From Olleya marilimosa CAM030 (GTDB taxonomy: Bacteria > Bacteroidota > Bacteroidia > Flavobacteriales > Flavobacteriaceae), in contig NZ_JADR01000001.1 in NCBI RefSeq assembly GCF_000518485.1, forward strand, positions 434,001 through 498,000: 64,000 bases of DNA, written 5' to 3'. The notes below the pieces were generated by a model. It did not search any database, had not been told where the DNA came from, and saw only the letters and a list, made by a program, of their open reading frames with translations. Within the stretch, counting starts at the first letter, position 1; the number at the start of each line of letters is the position of its first letter. The translations under genes were made by a program, and so were the position numbers. Below, piece after piece: positions 1 to 8,273 of this stretch.

Positions 1-20
1 CAAAAGTACAGCATGATATT

Positions 21-60
21 AAAAAAACAAGCCTAATAAAATTTTTAAATCTTATTAGGC
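21..60 (-). terminator. Rho-independent terminator of nhaC
   Basis: A 9 bp perfect stem (31-39 pairing with 52-60) closes a 12-nt loop. Read on the minus strand it is followed by a T-rich tract (the A-rich run at 21-30). It sits about 40 bp beyond the stop codon of the antiporter gene. Confidence 0.8.
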
Positions 61-98
61 TATAAATTTTAATTATAGTTAATGTAAAAAGGTATAAT

Positions 99-1571
99 TT
101 ATAATGATTTATCTTTTAACATTCTTATTTTAATGTTAAGTGCAGCAAAAAATAAGGTTGTAAAAGGACTAAGCCAATTAAAAATGGCATACACAAAATA
201 CTCTCCAACACCAACACCTAATACACCAGATTGGTAGGCACCACAAGTATTCCATGGTATAAGTACAGAGGTTACAGTTCCAGAATCTTCCAAAGTACGA
301 CTTAAATTTTCTGGAGCAAGACCTTTATCTTCATAGGCTTTTTTAAACATTTTACCAGGTATTACTAACGCTAGATATTGGTCACTTGCAATTGCATTTA
401 AACCTAAACAGCTAATAACAGTACTAGCAAATAATCCAAAAACTGAAGTTGCTAATTTTAAAAGGGCTTTTGTTAGTCTTGATAATGCACCAATAGCATC
501 CATAATACCTCCAAAAACCATTGCACAACAAATTAATAAAATAGTCCAAAGCATACCTTGCATACCTCCAGCGCTAAATAAGTCGTTAAGTTTGTCGTTA
601 TCTGTTGTGATTTGTGTATCTGTTAAAATAGATTTTATGATGGCAGTAAAATTTGAGTCTGCTAATCCATTTAATACATTGGACTGAAATATAAAAGCGA
701 AAATAGCTGCAAGTATAACTCCAGTAACTAAAGCGATTAATGGTTTAGTTTTAAATAATATTAATACAATTACAACTAATGGTACAATAAATAACATTGG
801 AGTGATATTAAATGTACCTTCTATACTAGTTAATAAACCACTAATGTCAGCGCTTCCAGTGGTTTCTATAGTAGCACTCATAATACCAAAAGCAATTAAT
901 GTAATTATTACAGTTGGTACAGTTGTAAAGGTCATATATCTAATGTGAGTAAATAAATCTGTTCCAGCCATAGCAGGAGCAAGGTTGGTGGTGTCACTTA
1001 AAGGCGACATTTTATCTCCAAAATAGGCACCAGATATTACAGCACCAGCAATCATACCAGGACTAATACCTAATGCGCTTCCAATACCTATTAAGGCAAT
1101 TCCAACGGTTGCAGAAGTTGTCCAAGAGCTTCCCGTTGCTATGGATATAATGGCACAAATAATAACAGAGGCTGGTAAAAATATAGCAGGACTTAGTACT
1201 TGCAATCCATAATAGACCATTGCAGGTATTACACCACTGACTAACCAAGTACCAGCTAAAGCACCAACTAAAAACAAAATCATGATTGGTACAAAAACAC
1301 TTTGTAGGTTTTCCCAAATTTCTTTAATCATAGGTTTAACAGAAACTTTATTAAATAATCCTACAATTGCAGCTGCTGCACCACCTAAAAGTAAGATGAT
1401 TTGGTTAGTGTAAGTTCCAAACCACTCTTGACTTTCTACAAAAAAAATGTTGTATGCCAACATTGCCATAAGTATCACGACAGGAATTAGAGCTTCAATA
1501 AAATTAAGTTCTTTATTTTCAACTATATTTTGATCGTTTGCTTTAAATTCTGAAATATTGTCGTCTTGCAT
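99..1571 (-). CDS. nhaC: Na+/H+ antiporter, NhaC family
   Basis: A 490-residue polytopic inner-membrane protein with about eleven hydrophobic segments and a short charged cytoplasmic N-terminus. It shows the conserved NhaC-type segments around GSSWTTSATVG and GAYFGDKMSPLSDTTNLAP, where polar residues sit within helices and are expected to line the ion path. The family exchanges sodium for protons across the cytoplasmic membrane, supporting pH and salt homeostasis. Length is normal for NhaC. It is a single-gene unit with its own terminator; the neighbouring gene on the same strand ends at a separate terminator. Family assignment is firm; the transported ion is inferred from the family. Confidence 0.9.
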   Translation of the reverse strand: MQDDNISEFKANDQNIVENKELNFIEALIPVVILMAMLAYNIFFVESQEWFGTYTNQIILLLGGAAAAIVGLFNKVSVKPMIKEIWENLQSVFVPIMILFLVGALAGTWLVSGVIPAMVYYGLQVLSPAIFLPASVIICAIISIATGSSWTTSATVGIALIGIGSALGISPGMIAGAVISGAYFGDKMSPLSDTTNLAPAMAGTDLFTHIRYMTFTTVPTVIITLIAFGIMSATIETTGSADISGLLTSIEGTFNITPMLFIVPLVVIVLILFKTKPLIALVTGVILAAIFAFIFQSNVLNGLADSNFTAIIKSILTDTQITTDNDKLNDLFSAGGMQGMLWTILLICCAMVFGGIMDAIGALSRLTKALLKLATSVFGLFASTVISCLGLNAIASDQYLALVIPGKMFKKAYEDKGLAPENLSRTLEDSGTVTSVLIPWNTCGAYQSGVLGVGVGEYFVYAIFNWLSPFTTLFFAALNIKIRMLKDKSL

Positions 1572-1803
1572 GTTAGTTAGTTTTTTTAGTGTTGTAATGT
1601 TACGATTTTACAATAAGTTATGCAAATGGATTTATGTGCTGAAAATTAGTAAGTTAAAAGTATTAGCTTGCAAAAACTATTAAAGTACTAACTTTAGATT
1701 AATATTTATGTAAATTTTGAAAAGGTGATTTAGCAGTTAAATAAGGGTAGTTTGAAGTATAATTACAAACTTTATTAAAGGTTGTTTTTGTACCTTTTTA
1801 AAT

Positions 1804-1840
1804 GAAAAAAAAAGCCTGAACATTAAATTTGTTCAGGCTT
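1804..1840 (-). terminator. Rho-independent terminator of the PLP enzyme gene
   Basis: A 10 bp stem (1812-1821 with 1831-1840) and 9-nt loop, followed on the minus strand by eight or more T residues. It lies 23 bp past the stop of the gene at 1863. The 1572-1803 stretch between this and nhaC is AT-rich and shows no other feature. Confidence 0.85.
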
Positions 1841-1862
1841 TTAATATGAAGATATTTTTATA

Positions 1863-3077
1863 TTATGTAGTTTCTAATTGTAAAACGCCAACTTCAATCA
1901 TGCAAGCTTTAATCATATTAAAGGTGCGCTCTATATCGTCATCCAATCCAATAGAAAATCTAATAAGACCTTCGCTTAATCCCATTTCAGCTTGTTCTTC
2001 TTGTGGTATTTCTGAAGATGTAGAGGTTCCTGGAGCACTAAATAAAGTTTTATAAAATCCTAAACTTACTGCTAAGTAACCTACATTTTTTTCTTGCATT
2101 AATTCCATTAAAGCATTGGCTTTGTCTAGGGATCCAGCATCTATAGTTAACATGCCTCCAAAACCATAAGCTTCATTCATCATAGATTTAAAAACGTCAT
2201 GAGATGGGTGAGAAGCTAATCCTGGATATACAGTTTTAATGCCTAGACCTTCAAATTTTTCGGCTAAATAAGACGCATTTTTACTGTGTTGCTTCATTCT
2301 TATGTGCAACGTTCTCATGTTTTTTAATATTGAAGCCGATCGTAAACTATCCATAGAAGCACCAAGTAACATGCTTGCACCATCAATGACACTTTTAAGA
2401 GAATTTATAAACTCAGTGCTAGCACAAACAACGCCTCCCATTGTATCAGATGATCCATTTATAAATTTGGTTAAACTATGTATTACTATATCTGCACCTA
2501 ATTGAGCAGGTGAAATAGATAGAGGAGAAAATGTATTATCTACGACTAAAGTTAAGTTGTGTTTTTTTGCTAAAGCTGCTAAACTTTTAATATCTGCAAC
2601 TTCTAGTAATGGATTGCTTACAGACTCGCAATACAAAACTTTTGTGTTTTTAGTAATTGCAGCTTCAACAACATCTAATTTTGTAATATCTACAAACGAC
2701 GTTTGGATGTTCATTCTTGGAGTAAAATTCTTTAAAAAGGCATAAGTACCACCATAAATCGTTCGGCTAGATACAATATGATCACCAGCACCACACAATT
2801 GTAAAAGGGTAGGTGTAATTGCTCCCATTCCTGATCCTGCAACATTGGCACTTTCTGTTCCTTCCATAGCAGCTAATGCTTCACCTAAATAAAGGTTTGA
2901 AGGTGTAGAGTGTCTAGAATATAAATAGCATCCATCTGTATTACCCTCAAAAGTATCAAACATGGTTTTTGCTTTCAAAAAAGTGTAGGTAGATGAGTCT
3001 GATATTGAAGGGTTTACTCCTCCAAATTCTCCAAAATATTGTAAGTCTTGTATGTTGTCTGCTGGTTTAAATGACAT
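1863..3077 (-). CDS. Cys/Met-metabolism PLP-dependent enzyme (methionine gamma-lyase-like)
   Basis: A trans-sulfuration-family enzyme of 404 residues from the start chosen here. The frame stays open to 3134, but the extra 19 residues look unlike the family and MSFKPADNIQD resembles its usual beginning. The PLP lysine is in SLTKFINGSSDTMGG (about Lys204), the ring-nitrogen aspartate in VVDNTF (about Asp180), and the typical C-terminal GLIRFSIGLDD is present. The family degrades or interconverts methionine, homocysteine, cystathionine and cysteine; methionine gamma-lyase activity is the likeliest but cystathionine gamma-lyase or synthase cannot be excluded. The usual NPT segment is replaced by STPSN, so this is a divergent subgroup. 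The divergent Lrp/AsnC gene at 3240 probably regulates it. Confidence 0.8.
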   Translation of the reverse strand: MSFKPADNIQDLQYFGEFGGVNPSISDSSTYTFLKAKTMFDTFEGNTDGCYLYSRHSTPSNLYLGEALAAMEGTESANVAGSGMGAITPTLLQLCGAGDHIVSSRTIYGGTYAFLKNFTPRMNIQTSFVDITKLDVVEAAITKNTKVLYCESVSNPLLEVADIKSLAALAKKHNLTLVVDNTFSPLSISPAQLGADIVIHSLTKFINGSSDTMGGVVCASTEFINSLKSVIDGASMLLGASMDSLRSASILKNMRTLHIRMKQHSKNASYLAEKFEGLGIKTVYPGLASHPSHDVFKSMMNEAYGFGGMLTIDAGSLDKANALMELMQEKNVGYLAVSLGFYKTLFSAPGTSTSSEIPQEEQAEMGLSEGLIRFSIGLDDDIERTFNMIKACMIEVGVLQLETT

Positions 3078-3239
3078 AAGTTTAGTTTTAGTAATGATTA
3101 CATCAAATATCAATGATATTAGATTAATAATCAATATATATGGTTAAATTTAGATTTTAAAACTAAATAATGTTAATTATTCAGAAAATAAATTATATAT
3201 ATTTGATAAAAATTAATTTACACTGAAAATTTTTCCAAT

Positions 3240-3698
3240 ATGACCTTTGATGCAATAGACAAAAAGCTACTACAGTTACTGCAAAACGATAGTAAACAGA
3301 CCAATAAAGAGTTGTCAAATAAATTAAACTTATCGGTAACTGCTGTTTTTGAGCGTATTAAAAAGCTAGAAAATAATGGCGTGATTAATAAATATGTTGC
3401 TTTAGTTAAAAAGGAAAAGGTCGAAAAAAGTTTTGTAGCCTTTTGTCACATCAAACTATCGCAACACATCCAAGAATATGTGGTACAGTTTGAAAAAGAA
3501 GTAACCAACCTGACAGAGGTTTTGGAATGCCATCATATTAGTGGAGATTATGATTACTTATTAAAAGTTATGGTTAAGGATATGGAAGCTTTTAGGGAGT
3601 TTATGGTAGAAAAACTGACTAACATAAACCATATAGGAAGTACACATAGTATGTTTGTAATCAGTGAAGTAAAAAGTACTACTGCCATACCAATTTAA
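3240..3698 (+). CDS. Lrp/AsnC family transcriptional regulator
   Basis: 152 residues with an N-terminal winged helix-turn-helix (about 4-60, DAIDKKLLQLLQNDSKQTN onward) and a C-terminal RAM/AsnC ligand-binding beta-alpha-beta-beta-alpha-beta domain (about 65-145) containing the HHISGDYDYLLKV segment typical of the family. Such proteins bind an amino acid and assemble into octamers that wrap DNA. It is transcribed away from the PLP-dependent sulfur amino acid enzyme across a 162 bp AT-rich gap, the usual arrangement for an Lrp-type local regulator, so methionine or a related amino acid is the probable effector. Target and ligand are inferred from context only. Confidence 0.9.
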   Translation: MTFDAIDKKLLQLLQNDSKQTNKELSNKLNLSVTAVFERIKKLENNGVINKYVALVKKEKVEKSFVAFCHIKLSQHIQEYVVQFEKEVTNLTEVLECHHISGDYDYLLKVMVKDMEAFREFMVEKLTNINHIGSTHSMFVISEVKSTTAIPI

Positions 3699-3746
3699 TT
3701 TTTTTTTATAAATTGTTAAAATTCTCGCTATAAATCTTTTTTTAAA

Positions 3747-4517
3747 ATGAAGTATTCTCAAATCAAAGAATTATATAAAAATATTTTTAAATCTTATGAA
3801 AAACCCTCCTTAGAAACACACATTAAAAAAATGGTTGAATTGGATAATTATTTGCCCTACAGTTCTACCTTTTTTTGTGTGACTAACACTCAAGATTTAA
3901 AATTTGAATACATAAGTAAAAACCTAAGTTCTTGCTTAGGTATAAATCCTAACGATTTAAAAACACATGGGATGCGATACTTTTGGAGTCGAATACATCC
4001 AGAGGATATCGAGGTTTGGTTAAGTGCAATGAATCAGTTAATGGAGTTTACATTATCTGAGATTAAACCAACAGACAGGAGTAAGGCTAACTATACTTGG
4101 AACTACAGATTTAAAAACGGTAGTGATACTTACGTTAATATTGTACAAAATACAACACCATTATCTTTTGATTTAGACATGAAGCCAATAATTGGATTGG
4201 CGCATTACACGGTTTTAGACCCAAAAATAAAAATGCAAATTACAGCTTCAGCTAAATTACTAAATGCTAATAATGAGTATGAAACAATATATTTTAATAA
4301 CTTTTCCCAGAAATTATTAAAAGAGTCTATTAGTAATAGAGAGCGTGACGTCATTAGATTATTAGTGTTAAATTTAACTAGTAAGGAGATTTCAGAAAAG
4401 TTAAACATTAGTTCGCATACCGTAGATACACACAGACGTAATATTCTAAAAAAATTAAAAATTTCTTCGACTGGCGAGTTAGTGGGTATGCTAAAATTTA
4501 ATAAAAATCTAATTTAA
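3747..4517 (+). CDS. PAS-domain LuxR-type transcriptional regulator
   Basis: 256 residues. The C-terminal 60 residues form a GerE/LuxR helix-turn-helix (SNRERDVIRLLVLNLTSKEI, then SHTVDTHRRNILKKL). The region about 40-150 reads as a PAS fold: FEYISKNLSSCLGINP, then FWSRIHPEDIEVW, then YRFKNGSDTYV and a final strand, as in PAS_3-type sensors. No receiver domain with a phosphorylatable aspartate is present, so it is probably a one-component sensor reading a small molecule or redox signal through PAS. It starts 48 bp after the Lrp gene on the same strand; a functional link is uncertain. I do not recognise a specific ligand. Confidence 0.8.
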   Translation: MKYSQIKELYKNIFKSYEKPSLETHIKKMVELDNYLPYSSTFFCVTNTQDLKFEYISKNLSSCLGINPNDLKTHGMRYFWSRIHPEDIEVWLSAMNQLMEFTLSEIKPTDRSKANYTWNYRFKNGSDTYVNIVQNTTPLSFDLDMKPIIGLAHYTVLDPKIKMQITASAKLLNANNEYETIYFNNFSQKLLKESISNRERDVIRLLVLNLTSKEISEKLNISSHTVDTHRRNILKKLKISSTGELVGMLKFNKNLI

Positions 4518-4724
4518 AATTAAAATTACTCAATTTAAGTATTGTGTTAATTATCAGTATTGTGCAATTTTACATTGCTATTAATCTTAAGGGGAACCTT
4601 CATAACAAGTCTATAACTAGTCAAATAATAATTTGATTTTTATGGACTTTTATGTTTTTATGGCTTACTGTTAAGCGTATATTAAAATTAGGTGTTTCTA
4701 CTTCATTATTACAGACACAAATCG

Positions 4725-4732
4725 TACTTTTG
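4725..4732 (+). promoter_or_regulatory. Candidate Bacteroidota -7 box upstream of lpdA
   Basis: TACTTTTG matches the TAnnTTTG -7 consensus of the Bacteroidota primary sigma factor and lies 51 bp before the lpdA start. No clear TTG -33 element is visible at the right spacing, so support is partial. Confidence 0.35.
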
Positions 4733-4755
4733 TTTAATATTATAACAATTATTAA

Positions 4756-4773
4756 TTTCCGCGAAAGCGAAAA
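4756..4773 (+). repeat. Dispersed GAAA-hairpin element, copy 1 (lpdA leader)
   Basis: TTTCCGCGAAAGCGAAAA: an imperfect inverted repeat with core GCGAAAGC, ten bases ahead of the lpdA start codon. Consensus over ten copies in the window is TTTCCGCGAAAGCGGAAA. This copy is outside coding sequence and would lie in the lpdA 5' untranslated region. Confidence 0.75.
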
Positions 4774-4783
4774 AACAAAATAT

Positions 4784-6184
4784 ATGAGTCAATACGACGT
4801 AGCAATTATCGGTTCAGGTCCTGGTGGATATGTAGCAGCAATACGTTGCGCACAATTAGGAATGAAAACTGCAATTATTGAAAAATATTCTACTTTAGGT
4901 GGTACATGTTTAAATGTTGGATGTATACCAAGTAAAGCATTACTAGCCTCTTCACATCACTATGAAGAAGCAACTAAGCACTTTGAAGAACACGGAATTG
5001 AAATTCCAGGAGATATTAAAGTGAATTTAGAAAAAATGATTGGTCGTAAGCAAGCAGTTGTGGATCAAACTACTGGTGGAATTGATTTTTTAATGAAGAA
5101 AAACAACATCGACGTTTTTACAGGTGTTGGTAGTTTTAAAGATGCTACTCATATTGTTATTGAAGGAGAAGAAACAACTACAATCGAAGCAAAAAATACC
5201 ATTATTGCAACAGGTAGTAAGCCATCAAGTTTACCATTTATAACTTTGGATAAAGAGCGTATTATTACTTCTACTGAAGCCTTAAAACTAAAAGAAATTC
5301 CTAAGCACATGATTGTGATTGGTGGTGGAGTTATTGGTTTAGAGTTAGGTCAAGTTTACAGACGTTTAGGTGCAGAGGTTACTGTTATAGAGTATATGGA
5401 CAGAATTATTCCTGGAATGGATGGTGCTTTGTCTAAAGAGTTGAATAAAGTCTTTAAAAAAGCTAAATTTAACATGATGTTATCTCATAAAGTACAGTCA
5501 GTAGAGCGTGTTGGAGATGAAGTAATTGTTAAAGCAGAAAATAAAAAAGGAGAAGTTGTTGAGTTTAAAGGAGACTATTGTTTAGTATCTGTTGGACGTA
5601 AACCTTATACAGACGGTTTAAATGCTGAAGCTGCAGGAGTTAAATTAACAGACAGAGGTCAAGTTGAAGTTAATGAGCACTTACAAACTAACGTATCTAA
5701 CATTTACGCTATTGGAGATGTTGTAAAAGGTGCAATGTTAGCACATAAAGCTGAAGAAGAAGGTGTTTTTGTTGCTGAAACTTTAGCAGGTCAAAAACCA
5801 CATATAGATTATAACTTAATTCCTGGTGTGGTTTACACATGGCCAGAAGTTGCTGCTGTTGGAAAAACGGAAGAAGAGTTAAAAGAATCTGGAGTAGATT
5901 ATAAAGTAGGTCAATTTCCGTTTAGAGCATTAGGTCGTGCTAGAGCAGGAGGAGACTTAGATGGATTTGTAAAAATCCTTGCAGATAAAAAGACAGACGA
6001 AGTATTAGGTGTACACATGATTGGTGCACGTTGTGCAGATCTGATTGCAGAAGCAGTAGTTGCTATGGAATTTAGAGCATCTGCCGAAGATATTTCGCGT
6101 ATGTCTCATGCACATCCAACATTTGCAGAAGCGGTAAAAGAAGCTGCTTTAGCTGCAACGGATGATAGAGCATTACATGTTTAA
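4784..6184 (+). CDS. lpdA: Dihydrolipoyl dehydrogenase (E3)
   Basis: A 467-residue FAD-dependent pyridine nucleotide-disulfide oxidoreductase. It has the N-terminal FAD GxGxxG (IIGSGPGGYVAA), the redox-active disulfide GGTCLNVGCIPSKALL, the NAD-binding GGGVIGLELG, the FAD motif IYAIGDV and the C-terminal HAHPTFAE with the catalytic histidine-glutamate pair. It reoxidises lipoyl groups of the pyruvate, 2-oxoglutarate and branched-chain dehydrogenase complexes and of glycine cleavage. The frame is open upstream to 4652, but those 44 residues are unlike the family and MSQYDVAIIGSG is the normal start. It stands alone here without E1/E2 genes. Two copies of the dispersed hairpin element bracket it. 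Confidence 0.95.
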   Translation: MSQYDVAIIGSGPGGYVAAIRCAQLGMKTAIIEKYSTLGGTCLNVGCIPSKALLASSHHYEEATKHFEEHGIEIPGDIKVNLEKMIGRKQAVVDQTTGGIDFLMKKNNIDVFTGVGSFKDATHIVIEGEETTTIEAKNTIIATGSKPSSLPFITLDKERIITSTEALKLKEIPKHMIVIGGGVIGLELGQVYRRLGAEVTVIEYMDRIIPGMDGALSKELNKVFKKAKFNMMLSHKVQSVERVGDEVIVKAENKKGEVVEFKGDYCLVSVGRKPYTDGLNAEAAGVKLTDRGQVEVNEHLQTNVSNIYAIGDVVKGAMLAHKAEEEGVFVAETLAGQKPHIDYNLIPGVVYTWPEVAAVGKTEEELKESGVDYKVGQFPFRALGRARAGGDLDGFVKILADKKTDEVLGVHMIGARCADLIAEAVVAMEFRASAEDISRMSHAHPTFAEAVKEAALAATDDRALHV

Positions 6185-6197
6185 AAGTTAAATAAAT

Positions 6198-6216
6198 ATT
6201 CCGTTTTCGCGGAAAT
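6198..6216 (-). repeat. Dispersed GAAA-hairpin element, copy 2 (after lpdA)
   Basis: ATTCCGTTTTCGCGGAAAT, the reverse-oriented counterpart of the copy before lpdA, starting 14 bp after the lpdA stop. The loop is GAAA read on the minus strand; one stem pair is mismatched. Confidence 0.7.
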
Positions 6217-6220
6217 AAAA

Positions 6221-6256
6221 AAAAAGCGAGCCAATTTGGTTCGCTTTTTTTTTTTT
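6221..6256 (+). terminator. Rho-independent terminator of lpdA
   Basis: An 8 bp stem (6225-6232 with 6238-6245, one G-U pair) with a 5-nt loop is followed by an uninterrupted run of T residues. It lies immediately after the second hairpin element. Confidence 0.85.
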
Positions 6257-6337
6257 GATAAAACTGTAACATATAATTATTTGCAATCTCTTTATAAAGT
6301 AATCAATCAAGTGATGCTTAACCAATAACAACTAATC

Positions 6338-6829
6338 ATGAAAATTAGCACAACCAAAAGTCTTTTCTATCTACTAATATTAGTACTAATAAGTTCCTGT
6401 AAAATTAAAACCGTTATAAAAGTAGACAACGTAAAGCCTCAAGAGATTGTAAATAAAACGTTGTATAATACAATTTTAGAGCAAGATCGTATTTATTTTG
6501 AAGCTTATAATACTTGTGATTTAATCTTACAAAATAAAATGATTCCTGAAGATTTAGAATTTTATCATGATAAAGGAGGATTAATGACTTCTAAATCAGA
6601 TTATATGGAAGGTTTAAAAAATAATATTTGCGGTAAAGTAACTAGGCAATTAGTAGCTGGTAGTGTTGAGGTGTTTCCAATTAATAATTTTGGAGCAGTG
6701 CAAATAGGTATGCATACATTTTATAATAATCAAGAGCCTAATGCCATATCCAAACCTAGTAAGTTTATTGTAATATGGAAAAAAGAAGCAAATATATGGC
6801 AAATGAGTCGTGTGGTGAGTTTACATTAA
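6338..6829 (+). CDS. Putative lipoprotein, NTF2-like
   Basis: 163 residues beginning with a lipoprotein signal peptide ending in the lipobox ISSC (Cys21), so it should be lipid-anchored in an envelope membrane. The mature part (about 45-160) alternates helix and strand in the order of small cone-shaped NTF2/SnoaL/DUF4440-like domains and ends with the WQMSRVVSLH strand typical of that fold. The acidic and aromatic residues around YFEAYNTCDLILQ and EFYHDKGG lie where such domains form their pocket. No catalytic function can be assigned. It stands alone between two terminators. Confidence 0.65.
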   Translation: MKISTTKSLFYLLILVLISSCKIKTVIKVDNVKPQEIVNKTLYNTILEQDRIYFEAYNTCDLILQNKMIPEDLEFYHDKGGLMTSKSDYMEGLKNNICGKVTRQLVAGSVEVFPINNFGAVQIGMHTFYNNQEPNAISKPSKFIVIWKKEANIWQMSRVVSLH

Positions 6830-6850
6830 TATTAGGAAACTTATATAAAT

Positions 6851-6881
6851 AAAAAAAGCGAGCTATATAGCTCGCTTTTTA
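6851..6881. terminator. Bidirectional terminator between convergent genes
   Basis: GCGAGC (6858-6863) pairs with GCTCGC (6870-6875) and is flanked by an A-run on the left and a T-run on the right. It can therefore stop transcription from the lipoprotein gene and from the oppositely oriented helicase gene. Confidence 0.85.
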
Positions 6882-8231
6882 TTATTTCTTATTACGTTTA
6901 TTGTAATTTTTATCTCCTCTAGTTTTAGGTTTCTTGTATTTGGCAGCAATTTTAAATTTATAACTACCACCTAAATTTTCTTTACTGTTTTTAGCAGATT
7001 TTTCATGAAAAGCAGGACCAGGAGCATCAATATCCTTGCGTTTGGTTGGATTGTTACGTTCTTTAATTACAGTACGTTCTTCTTCAATCAATTCTGTAGA
7101 AATTTCAACTTCCTCTGGAATTTGTAATTCCGGAATTTCCATTTGCATTAGACTTTCAATTTTTTCAAGACTGTCTTGCTCTTTTTCGGTACTAAAAACT
7201 ACTGCTTGTCCTTCACGTTCTGCACGACCTGTTCTACCAATTCTGTGCATATAGTTTTCTGGGTAATCAGGCGTGTCAAAGTTAAAAACGTGTGATACAT
7301 TATCAATATCTAAACCACGTGCCATGACATCTGTAGCCACTAAAACACGATTTATACCTTCTCTAAATTGCTCAATACTACGTAGTCTGTAGTTTTGCGT
7401 TTTATTAGAGTGGATGACACATAACTCTTCTTTAAAAAACTCGTCTAAAGCTTCAAAAAGTCTATCTGCCATACGCTTATTTGACACAAATACTAAAACT
7501 TTATTATACGTTTCAGCGTCTTGTAATAAGTGTACTAATAAATTAAGTTTAGTGTAATAATTAGGAACACTATATTTTGTTTGTGCTATGTTTTCTAAAG
7601 GCGTACCTGATATAGCAATAGATACTTTTTGTGGTGCAGTAAAAAAGTCAGTAATTAAATCGTCAACATCCTCAGTCATTGTTGCAGAAAACATAATGTT
7701 TTGTCTGCGTTCCGGAAGGATATCAAAAATATTAATTAATTGGTGTCTAAACCCTAAATCTAGCATGACATCTACTTCGTCAATAACTAAACGCTCTAAA
7801 GATTTAAGTTGTAGTACGCGACTAACCGCTAAATCATATAAACGTCCAGGCGTTGCAACAATAATATCTTGACCTTGTGCAACTGCTTGTTTTTGTGTAT
7901 TAATGTTGGTTCCTCCATACACACCAAGCACACGCGTATTAATGTATTTAGCTAGCTTTTCAATTTCGTCTACAACCTGTACCACTAATTCTCTAGTAGG
8001 TACTAAAATTAATATACGTGGATTATCTTGTTTAGAAAATTTAAGGTTTTTAAGTATTGGTAACATGTAAGCAAAGGTTTTACCTGTACCAGTTTGTGCT
8101 ATACCAACCATGTCTTTTCCGCTAGCAACTACATTAAAAGCTTCTGCTTGAATTGGCGTAGGTTGTGTAAAACCTAAATCGTCAATAGCGTTATATAAAG
8201 GTGTGTTTAAATTTAAATCTCTAAAGTTCAA
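6882..8231 (-). CDS. DEAD-box ATP-dependent RNA helicase
   Basis: 449 residues with the helicase motifs in order: Q-motif (FTQPTPIQ), I AQTGTGKT, Ia PTRELVVQ, Ib TPGRL, II IDEVD, III SAT, V ATDVMARGLDID and VI HRIGRTGR. They are followed by a lysine-rich disordered tail ending KNYNKRNKK that probably binds RNA. The family unwinds short RNA duplexes in ribosome assembly and mRNA decay. Motif II reads DEVD rather than DEAD; both acidic residues needed for ATP hydrolysis remain. It is RhlE/SrmB-like in build but I cannot name an exact orthologue. It is a single-gene unit with a candidate promoter at 8251. Confidence 0.9.
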   Translation of the reverse strand: MNFRDLNLNTPLYNAIDDLGFTQPTPIQAEAFNVVASGKDMVGIAQTGTGKTFAYMLPILKNLKFSKQDNPRILILVPTRELVVQVVDEIEKLAKYINTRVLGVYGGTNINTQKQAVAQGQDIIVATPGRLYDLAVSRVLQLKSLERLVIDEVDVMLDLGFRHQLINIFDILPERRQNIMFSATMTEDVDDLITDFFTAPQKVSIAISGTPLENIAQTKYSVPNYYTKLNLLVHLLQDAETYNKVLVFVSNKRMADRLFEALDEFFKEELCVIHSNKTQNYRLRSIEQFREGINRVLVATDVMARGLDIDNVSHVFNFDTPDYPENYMHRIGRTGRAEREGQAVVFSTEKEQDSLEKIESLMQMEIPELQIPEEVEISTELIEEERTVIKERNNPTKRKDIDAPGPAFHEKSAKNSKENLGGSYKFKIAAKYKKPKTRGDKNYNKRNKK

Positions 8232-8250
8232 AACGTATTATTTTAGCCTA

Positions 8251-8258
8251 CAAAACTA
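8251..8258 (-). promoter_or_regulatory. Candidate -7 box of the helicase gene
   Basis: On the minus strand this reads TAGTTTTG (TAnnTTTG), about 20 bp before the helicase start codon. The -33 region is not convincing. Confidence 0.4.
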
Positions 8259-8273
8259 CTACTTATATTTTGT

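Noticed and set aside
1846-2055. Plus-strand open frame inside the PLP-dependent enzyme gene
   Set aside because: Antisense shadow of a firmly identified gene, with no recognisable protein character.
3747-4517. LuxR-type gene as the response regulator of the histidine kinase at 25105
   Set aside because: It has a PAS domain and no phosphoreceiver domain, and lies more than 20 kb away.
4652-4783. 44-codon N-terminal extension of lpdA
   Set aside because: It covers the probable promoter and a hairpin-element copy, and the family starts at MSQYDVAIIGSG.
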